Source of the DNA: a virus
IMG/VR virus record: IMGVR_UViG_3300037502_002416
Coordinates: 1-31,689 of that record
Length of the DNA stretch: 31,689 bases
Direction: 5' to 3' (one strand)
This document shows positions 11,960 to 17,978 of this stretch, piece by piece. The first letter of the stretch is position 1; the number at the start of each line of letters is the position of its first letter. The position numbers were made by a program, and so were the translations under genes. Under the pieces are notes generated by a model, which was not told the DNA's origin, ran no database searches, and saw only the letters and a list, made by a program, of their open reading frames with translations.

Positions 11960-12434
11960 CGTTCTTCTCCTCAAGAAACTCGTCTATGGCGTAAATCAGT
12001 TCTTCCCTGTTCGTGTACTTCTCATAGAACTTTCGGGCCTCATTGTCAGTCAGCCCAACCCATTCACGCTTTCGTGGGGAACAAACCATTTCCTCACCTA
12101 CCCACACAGCACCGCAAACGCAGGTCAAGTCATGTCGATCTTTTGCTGTTTCATCGACACGTTCTTGCGATATGTCGCTGGCGTGTACCGGTGAGGTGTA
12201 GTAATCACGCACCAAACGATATGACCCAGCCTGTTTCCACTTTAACGCCCTATCACTGTCCGTCGTGTATTTAACGCGACCGTCTTTTCCTATAGCAAAC
12301 CACAAACTAGGCTTTAGCTTCTCTGCCTGCTCTATGGCTTGGCGTAGTGCGGTGATTGCTCCAACATCTTTTTTATGTTTACCAAAAACATCTTCCAGGG
12401 TCTCTAATGCTTGCTTCATTGCCTCGATGCTCAT
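11952..12434 (-). CDS. Phage protein of the 'MKQALETLE' family
   Basis: A 160-residue protein. The N-terminus MSIEAMKQALETLEDVFGKH, then ITALRQAIEQAE, is a stereotyped start of a common and uncharacterised phage family. The middle (LWFAIGKDGRVKYTTDSDRA) adds a small beta segment, and CVCGAVW is a single metal-knuckle-like motif without an obvious partner. The C-terminus is an acidic helix. The start overlaps the upstream stop (ATGA). Confidence 0.65.
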   Translation of the reverse strand: MSIEAMKQALETLEDVFGKHKKDVGAITALRQAIEQAEKLKPSLWFAIGKDGRVKYTTDSDRALKWKQAGSYRLVRDYYTSPVHASDISQERVDETAKDRHDLTCVCGAVWVGEEMVCSPRKREWVGLTDNEARKFYEKYTNREELIYAIDEFLEEKNGG

Positions 12435-12712
12435 TTATCACCCCTTGCTCTGATTGCTTTTGCGATTCGGTTGCGCTCTTTAAGACATATCTTTAACGCC
12501 GTGTAAGACAACGGCTCACCCGTTCCTTCTTCACACACCTTCGCACACGCCTCACGCTCGGCTGCAATTTCAGTCTCAATCATGGCAAGCACATCACTAC
12601 ACATGACCTTCACTGAGTTATAACCTTCGCTGTCATCACGATCTGCAAGGTCGTAAGCCTCAGACATAATGCGGATTATTATGGGTTTAAGCCGCCCACT
12701 TTTTGTTTTCAT
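12431..12712 (-). CDS. Phage hypothetical protein with 'EREACAKVCE' motif
   Basis: A 93-residue helical protein. The segment IETEIAAEREACAKVCEEG is a recurrent motif in small phage proteins of proteobacteria. Two Cys spaced by three residues on one helix could bind metal, but that is a guess. The C-terminus is basic (KERNRIAKAIRARGDK). It is joined by ATGA overlaps to both neighbours, with GAGGGAG as SD. Confidence 0.65.
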   Translation of the reverse strand: MKTKSGRLKPIIIRIMSEAYDLADRDDSEGYNSVKVMCSDVLAMIETEIAAEREACAKVCEEGTGEPLSYTALKICLKERNRIAKAIRARGDK

Positions 12713-12939
12713 TTCTCCCTCGCTTTCAGCATGGCGTCGGCGGTGGCATAAGCATGCTCAGCAGCCAACTTGGGATTGCTACCCAGAGCAGTTCCCATGC
12801 TTTGTGCAATCAAACCCTGCATAGCCTTCGCCGCAAAGTAATCACGCAGGGTCATGCCACCAGAGTGCCCTGTCGGGCTAATGCCACCTACATATTGCGT
12901 TGTCGGAAACGCTGGCCCACCGTCTTTAATTTCGTTCAT
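12709..12939 (-). CDS. Phage 'GGPAFP...GMTLRDYFAAKAMQ' protein
   Basis: A 76-residue protein of a very widespread but uncharacterised phage family. The marks are KDGGPAFPTTQ near the N-terminus and SGGMTLRDYFAAKAMQGLI in the middle, followed by a helix ending AYATADAMLKAREK. Its length is usual for the family. The start overlaps the stop of the LuxR-type gene (ATGA). Confidence 0.85.
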   Translation of the reverse strand: MNEIKDGGPAFPTTQYVGGISPTGHSGGMTLRDYFAAKAMQGLIAQSMGTALGSNPKLAAEHAYATADAMLKAREK

Positions 12940-13181
12940 CTCAATCCCCTTTCTATCGCATCTTTAATGTTGTGAACCTCTAGCTTGTAGTAGATCCGCT
13001 TGAGGTGCGTGTACAACGTGTTGACTTTTATGCCCAGCTTCTCAGCGATACGCGCAGTGGTGAACCCATCCCTGTAATGCTCAAGAATCAATCGTTGCCT
13101 GGGCATCATGGGCCACTTCTTGCCCCGTCTGCCATTTGGCATCACGCGTTTACACCTGCGGAACGGATCGTGCCACTTCAT
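12936..13181 (-). CDS. LuxR-type HTH regulator
   Basis: An 81-residue protein with a GerE/LuxR-type HTH in its C-terminal half: RQRLILEHYRDGFTTARIAE, then KLGIKVNTLYTHLKRIYYK and LEVHNIKDAI. There is no receiver or ligand domain, so it is a free-standing DNA-binding module. The N-terminal KWHDPFRRCK is shared with the C-terminal part of the next gene upstream. The start is uncertain: Met at 13181 (weak GGTG SD) or at 13205. Either one overlaps the upstream gene by 32-56 bases. Confidence 0.75.
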   Translation of the reverse strand: MKWHDPFRRCKRVMPNGRRGKKWPMMPRQRLILEHYRDGFTTARIAEKLGIKVNTLYTHLKRIYYKLEVHNIKDAIERGLR

Positions 13182-13365
13182 TCTTGCACCGGTTGAATGG
13201 GTCATGCCATCTGACCGTCATGGGTATCACGTCGTAATACAAAAACATGTTGGCTGGCCCACGCTTCCTTGCCATCACACCCTCTTCGATCTTCTTGTCT
13301 AGCTGCGCTCTCGCCATCCTCATCGAGATCTTTTTCTTCTTGGCGTAGTCCTTCAGAGAGATCAT
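13150..13365 (-). CDS. Small HTH-like protein
   Basis: A 71-residue basic protein. The first half reads as a short HTH (LKDYAKKKKISMRMARAQLD then a helix KKIEEGVMA), a layout seen in phage regulators that pick helix 2-3 from an excisionase-like or MarR-like fold. The end carries VRWHDPFNRCK, almost identical to the start of the following LuxR-type protein. The start overlaps the upstream stop (ATGA at 13365). Confidence 0.6.
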   Translation of the reverse strand: MISLKDYAKKKKISMRMARAQLDKKIEEGVMARKRGPANMFLYYDVIPMTVRWHDPFNRCKNEVARSVPQV

Positions 13366-13688
13366 GTCCCCCGCCCCCTCCCTTGCTGCTTACAGGGCCA
13401 CAACGCCTCCAGCCGTGTTCTGACTATGGTGTCGGCGGAGTAATGTCGAATAGCAGGATTCGCCTCCAAGAACTTCTTGATGATGTCGTAGACCTGCCCG
13501 GCCTTTACTCCTTCTGGTGGACAGACCGTGACATTGATCGCGGAGTCCGCCGCGCCAAGCACGTAGCCCAGCGCATGGATGTTGTCCAAAGCATCCCCTT
13601 GCATGTCTTTGTAAAGGTTGTTTCCTGACATGAACTCAGCCTGGGCCATAGCAGGAACAAATAGAAACGTCGCCAGGATCTTTTTCAT
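13362..13688 (-). CDS. Rap1a/Tai-family periplasmic immunity-like protein
   Basis: A 108-residue protein with a signal peptide (MKKILATFLFVPAMAQA, cleavage near residue 17) and a Rap1a/Tai domain: FMSGNNLYKDM, ALGYVLGAADSA, VCPPEGVKAGQVYDIIKKFL, HYSADTIVRTRLEALWPC. The family includes periplasmic proteins that neutralise type VI amidase effectors, and many phages carry relatives of unknown target. The two Cys would form a disulfide after export. Possible roles are protection of the infected cell from rivals or control of a peptidoglycan hydrolase. The ATG at 13688 is chosen for its ATGA overlap with the MarR-like gene. Confidence 0.8.
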   Translation of the reverse strand: MKKILATFLFVPAMAQAEFMSGNNLYKDMQGDALDNIHALGYVLGAADSAINVTVCPPEGVKAGQVYDIIKKFLEANPAIRHYSADTIVRTRLEALWPCKQQGRGRGT

Positions 13689-13972
13689 GACCATGCCTTT
13701 AAAAGATCTCTGCCGTCCTTCGTGATTGAAATGTAATGACACCGCTCGTCCTGATCTTTGACCCGGAAATCTTTCACATAATTTTTCCGCTTCAACCTGG
13801 CCAGGTACTTGTACGTGGTGGCCGGGCTGCTAATCTTCTCCTTCATCGCATCGATCACCACCTGATTGGTCAACGTAAGATCTGAATAACTACTCAGTTG
13901 CTCCAAGAGCATCAGCTCTTTGAAGTCCATTCGGTGCTTCGTCATAAACAGGAACGCTTCTTTCGGTGTCAT
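13685..13972 (-). CDS. MarR-like winged-helix protein
   Basis: A 95-residue single-domain wHTH protein. Helix 1-2 covers DFKELMLLEQLSSYSDLTLT; the recognition region is ISSPATTYKYLARLKRKNYV and the wing is VKDQDERCHYISITKDGRDL, the MarR/PadR pattern. It lacks the outer dimer helices of full MarR proteins (about 140 residues). SD GGAGAGAG precedes the ATG at 13972. It probably controls phage genes locally. Confidence 0.75.
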   Translation of the reverse strand: MTPKEAFLFMTKHRMDFKELMLLEQLSSYSDLTLTNQVVIDAMKEKISSPATTYKYLARLKRKNYVKDFRVKDQDERCHYISITKDGRDLLKAWS

Positions 13973-13981
13973 TTCTCTCTC

Positions 13982-14524
13982 CTATTTCTGTATCAGCCAG
14001 CTAGGCTCTTGACTGGCCCAGTCGTGCTCAGGTTTGCATTTAATTACATGGAGCTTTCTTTGTGTATGCTCTGCGAACTTGTCCGCTACCTCGACCACCA
14101 ACGGCCAGTGCTCCGAGTAGTCATCCCCCACTAGGAACCCGCCAGGCTTAACCTTTGGCCACCACTCAGCCAGGGTCCGCCCGTTCTCTTGTCCCGTGTG
14201 GGCATACCCATCGATGTAGATGAAGTCAAAGTATTCGTCTGGGAACAGTTTCCTCGCCACAGAAAAGTCAGCACGAATCAGACTGAACCGGTTGCGATAC
14301 TTGTCCAGCCTCTTGAGCGCGGTCAGGTACTCATCATCCGTATGGTTGCGCTCCCCGGTGTAACGATCTACGCCATAGTGATAGACCCCGCGGCCATAGT
14401 TCAGCACCGCCTCAGAGAACCCGCCCTCAGCCACACCCAGCTCGATGCTCACACCAAACATGGGTATCAGAAGAGGAATGTCATACCGCCGCTCGATCTT
14501 CTTGAGGATGTATTCCAGGTTCAT
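13982..14524 (-). CDS. Class I SAM-dependent methyltransferase
   Basis: A 180-residue protein of the Methyltransf_24 type. Motif I is SIELGVAEGGFSE (26-37), followed by a motif II-like YHYGVDRY (49-55). DFIYIDGYAHTG (100-111) matches the family's D.v.iDG.H, and KPGGFLVGDDY (126-136) is the usual post-motif. The substrate is unknown; related phage enzymes are thought to act on sugars or small molecules in host or virion surface decoration. It sits among regulators and recombination genes. The ATG at 14524 overlaps the upstream RHH gene stop. Confidence 0.8.
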   Translation of the reverse strand: MNLEYILKKIERRYDIPLLIPMFGVSIELGVAEGGFSEAVLNYGRGVYHYGVDRYTGERNHTDDEYLTALKRLDKYRNRFSLIRADFSVARKLFPDEYFDFIYIDGYAHTGQENGRTLAEWWPKVKPGGFLVGDDYSEHWPLVVEVADKFAEHTQRKLHVIKCKPEHDWASQEPSWLIQK

Positions 14525-14802
14525 TTCTGCTCCGATAACTTTTCGATCTGCTCAGACAGGTAGACCCCAATATCCCGGCCTCTCACAGCAACGAGCTGAG
14601 CTTCTGGGCAGTCATAGACCACTTTGGCAGCATCACGGATACCCTTCTTGTAACCAGCGGAGAAAACATCTCCCCCATCCAGAAGCATTTCAATTGCATC
14701 CCGAATGAGAGAGGAGGCCTTCCGTTCCTGGGCAGCTTCCCGCAGCTTTTTGTAGTGCTCCACGGGTAGATATACCGAGTACGGGATTAGTTTCTTTTCC
14801 AT
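14521..14802 (-). CDS. Ribbon-helix-helix-like protein
   Basis: A 93-residue protein. The N-terminus (LIPYSVYLPVEHYKKLREAA then KASSLIRDAIEMLL) has the strand-helix-helix layout of Arc/MetJ/CopG regulators: a short strand (YSVYLP), a helix that starts with polar residues, a turn and a second helix. The remainder is a mixed region of unknown role. It probably dimerises and binds operator DNA; the stacked dyads in this window are candidate sites. It is linked by ATGA to the methyltransferase gene. Confidence 0.7.
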   Translation of the reverse strand: MEKKLIPYSVYLPVEHYKKLREAAQERKASSLIRDAIEMLLDGGDVFSAGYKKGIRDAAKVVYDCPEAQLVAVRGRDIGVYLSEQIEKLSEQK

Positions 14803-15173
14803 GCGTTGTAGTCCTTACTCAGTTTGGACAGCCGTTCCCTGGCTTCGGCATTGATCTTGAGATCAGACCGGGATTGAATACCTAGATGAGCACGCAGCCA
14901 GTCGGTGGCATCAGACTCATTGGCATCGAACAGCTCGTTCTTATCTACCAGGTATTCCCAAAACTCTTTCTCTCGACACAGAACGCCAGCCAGGCGCACC
15001 GATTTATCCCCGTCATACTCACGGCGATCCAGCGGCATCTCGTTGTCCCCAAGGCGGACCATGACCACTTGGTATCTGGCCCCGACAAAATCCCGCAGCA
15101 GCTCCGCAGGGATCTCATCAGGGTGGACACTCATGGTGAGCACATAGCCATCCTTGTTTTGTTTGAGGGCCAT
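14787..15173 (-). CDS. Conserved phage hypothetical protein beside SSB
   Basis: A 128-residue protein. Its first half (LKQNKDGYVLTMSVHPDEIP, then VGARYQVVMVRLGDNEMPLD) is beta-rich; the second half includes LAGVLCREKEFWEYLVD, ESDATDWLRAHLGIQSRSDL and a C-terminal helix. I recall it as an uncharacterised protein beside ssDNA-binding genes in marine and environmental phages, which fits the adjacent SSB-like gene. I prefer ATG at 15173 for its GAGGGG SD; ATG at 15203 is coupled to the upstream stop but has no SD. A recombination-accessory role is inference. Confidence 0.65.
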   Translation of the reverse strand: MALKQNKDGYVLTMSVHPDEIPAELLRDFVGARYQVVMVRLGDNEMPLDRREYDGDKSVRLAGVLCREKEFWEYLVDKNELFDANESDATDWLRAHLGIQSRSDLKINAEARERLSKLSKDYNAWKRN

Positions 15174-15205
15174 CTTGACCCCCTCAAATTGAAGTGTCTC
15201 CATGA

Positions 15206-15496
15206 TCAGAAAGGAATTTCAGAGTCGTCATCGAGCGGCTGCTTTTCCCTGGGAAAGTCTTGCGTCTTTGGCTTGGGCACAAATGGCTTGCCAAACCGCA
15301 TCCCGATCCTGCCGCCATCATTGTTCCAGCCGCTTACCTGGAGCTTCACCAGCTCCCCCTCCGGGGTGTTGTGCATCACTTCTGTAAGCAGGCCACGATC
15401 CAAAAATATGTTGCCGGTCAGATCCGGGTGGTCAGAACTCTGGCGGCGCTCATTGATAAACAGTGTGCCGGTGTTTGGTTTTGGGATAAAGCTCAT
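15206..15496 (-). CDS. ssb: Single-stranded DNA-binding protein-like
   Basis: A 96-residue protein. The N-terminal part, PKPNTGTLFINERRQSSDHP then DLTGNIFLD, is a beta-rich stretch common in compact phage OB-fold-like ssDNA-binding proteins. The C-terminus ends in DDDSEIPF, closely matching the bacterial SSB tail (DDDIPF) that recruits replication and repair enzymes. It is about half the size of E. coli SSB. Its place between ERF and a conserved partner supports an ssDNA role. The start overlaps the ERF gene stop (ATGA). Confidence 0.75.
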   Translation of the reverse strand: MSFIPKPNTGTLFINERRQSSDHPDLTGNIFLDRGLLTEVMHNTPEGELVKLQVSGWNNDGGRIGMRFGKPFVPKPKTQDFPREKQPLDDDSEIPF

Positions 15497-16221
15497 GCAG
15501 CCTCCTGAAACTTGTTCTTGGTCTCGGTAAATTTATCCATCAGGCCCTTGAAGAAATCCGGGTCCGTTGCCTTCACGGCCTCAAACAGACTCTTGTTCTT
15601 CTTGTAGATAGCCATGACATCATCAACCTTTCCAACCGCAGCCAGGGCGATCTCAGCGGTCTTGCCAACCACAGCCAGCCATTCAGATGGGTCTCCCTCC
15701 GGCGGGGTCGTAGAGATCATTTGCCAGTCACCTTCTACCCCCGTGATCTTGGGCACTACCTTGACCTCGGGTTTAGCTTCAGCCTTGACCTCTGGCTTGG
15801 GGACTACCTTGGGGATTGGTTTGGCTTCTGCTGCCGTCGTGGCATCCAGGGCGTCGTGCTCAACAATCTCAAAGGCATTGGTCCATAGATACCGGCGTAG
15901 ATAGGTCTCAACCGCACCCAGGTTCTGAACCGCATGACAGCCTTTTAACTCAGCCGTGGACATCGGGGAGCAGAACTCAATCTTGTCCTGGCCCTCAGTG
16001 TTGTAGATCGTGAGAGTGGCTGTATCTACGGTGTAGCTCACCACCCCGCACAGGCCCACATCCTCACAGATGTTTTGAATGGCCGGGAGAAAGTCACCCA
16101 GCTCAAAGTATTCGTAGCCGGCAAACTTATTTTTGCCTGACTTGACGAGCTTTGTGTTTTGCAGCAGGACCCTTGCGAGTTGCAGCTTTTTGTAAACGTT
16201 CATGTTGGCGGTTTCGCTCAT
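15493..16221 (-). CDS. erf: ERF-family single-strand annealing recombinase
   Basis: A 242-residue protein of the ERF superfamily, which anneals complementary single strands during phage recombination and genome circularisation. Residues 5-130 carry the domain: KKLQLARVLLQNTKLVKSGK, YEYFELGDFLPAIQNICEDV, a beta hairpin with the conserved polar SPMSTAEL and HAVQNLGAVETYLRRYLW. A Lys/Pro/Ala linker (about 135-165, repeats of KPEVKAEAKPEV) leads to a helical C-terminal part probably used for partner contacts. The ATG at 16221 has SD GAGGTAGA. The first 95 bases overlap the DUF3310 gene. It pairs functionally with the nearby PD-(D/E)XK nuclease and SSB. Confidence 0.85.
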   Translation of the reverse strand: MSETANMNVYKKLQLARVLLQNTKLVKSGKNKFAGYEYFELGDFLPAIQNICEDVGLCGVVSYTVDTATLTIYNTEGQDKIEFCSPMSTAELKGCHAVQNLGAVETYLRRYLWTNAFEIVEHDALDATTAAEAKPIPKVVPKPEVKAEAKPEVKVVPKITGVEGDWQMISTTPPEGDPSEWLAVVGKTAEIALAAVGKVDDVMAIYKKNKSLFEAVKATDPDFFKGLMDKFTETKNKFQEAA

Positions 16222-16420
16222 TTTCTACCTCGATTAGTTTGGTTAAGTAGTGCATTGCTTTTTGAAGATCATCAATCCCATCCTTGGACTTGTACCGGGC
16301 CACGTACTTGATGATGTTTCCCTCTAAAAACCCAAGCTCATTGGATACGATGAAGTCCCACGGCTGGATGGCCTGCTCGACATAGTGGCTCCCACCCACT
16401 TGATAAAGGTTCGCTGACAT
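16127..16420 (-). CDS. DUF3310 (SaV-like) protein
   Basis: A 97-residue protein. Residues 5-65 match DUF3310: YQVGGSHYVEQAIQPWDFIV, LGFLEGNIIKYVARYKSKDG, DDLQKAMHYLTKLIE. Such proteins are very common in phages and their biochemical role is unknown; nucleotide-related functions have been suggested because they resemble MazG-like contexts. After the domain comes an unusual basic tail (residues 66-97) encoded in the 95-base overlap with ERF. Confidence 0.85.
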   Translation of the reverse strand: MSANLYQVGGSHYVEQAIQPWDFIVSNELGFLEGNIIKYVARYKSKDGIDDLQKAMHYLTKLIEVENERNRQHERLQKAATRKGPAAKHKARQVRQK

Positions 16421-16423
16421 GGC

Positions 16424-16591
16424 TCACCCCAACGATTTGTAATAACGTTCAACCAAAGAATTGGCCACACAGAAAATGATGTCCGCCGCATCCTGACTGG
16501 TAAATTCAGCATTTTCTGCCTCTAAAAGCATCTGCGAATTTGACGCCAGCGCCAACATAAACTTAAGTAACAGCTCATCCCTTGTTTCCAT
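16424..16591 (-). CDS. Small helical hypothetical protein
   Basis: A 55-residue acidic protein (METRDELLLKFMLALASNSQ then FTSQDAADIIFCVANSLVER), all helix. I do not recognise it. The ATG at 16591 follows TTGGAGAG and overlaps the end of the nuclease gene by 17 bases. The longer frame to 16654 lies entirely within that gene and has no SD. The stop is three bases before the DUF3310 start. Confidence 0.6.
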   Translation of the reverse strand: METRDELLLKFMLALASNSQMLLEAENAEFTSQDAADIIFCVANSLVERYYKSLG

Positions 16592-17462
16592 CTTTGCTCT
16601 CCAAGTAGTCACGCCATTGCTGGCAATAAGTGTTAACCGGGCAGAATGTTTCACAACGGGTCCGACCGCCCAACCGGACCTCCAACTCCTGCGTCTTGGG
16701 ATCTAACGCAAGCTCAGCCTCCTCCTTGATTTCATAAACCTTGATAGCCCGGACACCACCCTTCTTCTTGATGGCGTAGGTTGTTGGCTTCTCCCACATC
16801 TCCTCCGGTGTGCACGGTGGCAATGTCTCCCCGGTCTCCATAGCAAAGTCTGCTGCCGAGTGCAGGGCGATCCTGTTGGCGATATAGGACTCCCGGTCCT
16901 GGTACGGCCAGAGCTTGATGGGGATCTCTTTGACCGGCGACTGTGGGTAATCTGGGTTCTTGGCTGCATCCCGGCGGGACCAGTCACGGATGATGGCCAC
17001 GATTCCCAGGTTGCTCACATGGTGGTCATGCTTGACCGTCTCCACCAGCCAGGCGTAGATGTTGAGCTGCTGCTCCCATTCGACCTTCTCATTCATGACC
17101 GCCCAGGCCGAGGTGGTCTTGTAGTCACGGATGGCAATCCCGCCCTGATCATCCAAGATCTGAAGATCGACCGCCCCTGAGATACGCCACCCGTCCAGCG
17201 TGGCATGAAGCCGCTCCTCGACGATATGGTTGTCATCCTTGCCGTGCTCCAGAACGCCGTGAATGGCGCTGCCGAAGATCGACCAAACCATGTCGCTTAC
17301 ATCCTGCTCCAGCTCGTCCTCAAACTTCTTGGTCAGCGCTACGATCTTGGGGCTGTTGAGGAGCTGCGTGGCCGACAGATGGGCCTTCCCCTTGCTGTAG
17401 GTGGGCCGCTTCAGTACGTTGAGAAAGGTATCCGGGATACCATGTTTGTTGGTAAGTTTCAT
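16575..17462 (-). CDS. PD-(D/E)XK nuclease with possible Fe-S cluster (Cas4/RecB-like)
   Basis: A 295-residue nuclease. Core motifs: GSAIHGVLE with H68, ISGAVD with D99, IRDYKTT with D113 and K115, then QQLNIYAWLV (Q131, Y136), which together define the RecB/Cas4-like exonuclease fold. Four Cys (C217, C270, C274, C280; the last three in CETFCPVNTYC) are placed like the Fe-S cluster ligands of Cas4 and AddB nucleases. It is likely a DNA-end resecting exonuclease that produces the single strand for ERF. It is the first gene of the long minus operon, with promoter at 17520-17492 and SD AGGAGG. Confidence 0.85.
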   Translation of the reverse strand: MKLTNKHGIPDTFLNVLKRPTYSKGKAHLSATQLLNSPKIVALTKKFEDELEQDVSDMVWSIFGSAIHGVLEHGKDDNHIVEERLHATLDGWRISGAVDLQILDDQGGIAIRDYKTTSAWAVMNEKVEWEQQLNIYAWLVETVKHDHHVSNLGIVAIIRDWSRRDAAKNPDYPQSPVKEIPIKLWPYQDRESYIANRIALHSAADFAMETGETLPPCTPEEMWEKPTTYAIKKKGGVRAIKVYEIKEEAELALDPKTQELEVRLGGRTRCETFCPVNTYCQQWRDYLESKDGNKG

Positions 17463-17491
17463 TTAAACCTCCTAGCGTTGTAGACATGGTG

Positions 17492-17520
17492 ATTCTGAAC
17501 CTGTTTTTTTATGATGTCAA
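17492..17520 (-). promoter_or_regulatory. Promoter of the recombination operon
   Basis: TTGACA (17520-17515), 17 bases with an A/T-rich middle and CAGAAT (17497-17492) on the minus strand, 30 bases before the nuclease gene. The -35 box is consensus and the -10 box matches 4/6. Confidence 0.65.
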
Positions 17521-17544
17521 CACATGAGTCCAATACAATTCATC

Positions 17545-17561
17545 TGTTATATTGTTATACG
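17545..17561 (+). promoter_or_regulatory. Extended -10 promoter for the RusA gene
   Basis: TGTTATATT (17545-17553) is an extended -10 element, part of a tandem repeat TGTTATAT TGTTATAC. No good -35 box is seen, so an activator or a weak promoter is likely. The divergent operon promoter lies 25 bases away. Confidence 0.4.
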
Positions 17562-17576
17562 TTGATAGGAGGCACC

Positions 17577-17924
17577 GTGATCCAACTCTTTCTACCGTAT
17601 CCCTGTTCTGTGAACCACTACTGGGGCCAGTCCGGCAAGCACCGGTTCATTGGAAAGAAGGGAAAGGAGTTCCGTATGGCCGTCTCTGAGGCCTGCTTAG
17701 ATGCTGACGTGAAGGCGATAGATGGAAGGCTGTCTGTGCACATTGCCCTATTCCCGCCGGACAATCGCAAGCGGGACATCGACAACGTATTAAAAAGCCT
17801 GCTCGATGCACTAGAACATGCAGGCTGCTACGAGAACGACAGCCAGATCGATGAGCTGCACGTTATTAGGCGGGAGGCCAAGAAAGGAGGAGCTTGTACC
17901 GTAGTGATCCTACCGGTAGAATGA
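17577..17924 (+). CDS. rusA: RusA-family Holliday junction resolvase
   Basis: A 115-residue RusA homologue that cleaves four-way DNA junctions. The catalytic Asp triad is D67, D69 and D88 with K73, spaced exactly as D70, D72, D91 and K76 of E. coli RusA; the signature is RKRDIDNVLKSLLDAL. The N-terminus carries the usual FLPYPCSVNHYW. The start is GTG at 17577, preceded by AGGAGG at six bases; the frame open from 17511 would cross the promoter. It is a lone plus-strand gene between two long minus operons, with its own promoter and terminator. Confidence 0.9.
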   Translation: MIQLFLPYPCSVNHYWGQSGKHRFIGKKGKEFRMAVSEACLDADVKAIDGRLSVHIALFPPDNRKRDIDNVLKSLLDALEHAGCYENDSQIDELHVIRREAKKGGACTVVILPVE

Positions 17925-17953
17925 AGGCTCTCTCCTTCTTGTTGTGTTTAGTT

Positions 17954-17978
17954 GGGACCCGTGTGGTCCCTTTTTTTT
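17954..17978 (+). terminator. Intrinsic terminator of the RusA gene
   Basis: GGGACC (17954-17959), loop CGTGT and GGTCCC (17965-17970) followed by eight T. The T-run overlaps the stop codon of the convergent giant gene. On the minus strand no T-run follows, so it works in one direction. Confidence 0.85.

Noticed and set aside
17954-17978. Bidirectional terminator for RusA and the giant gene
   Set aside because: The hairpin is followed by a T-run only in the plus direction. I found no intrinsic terminator for the giant gene.
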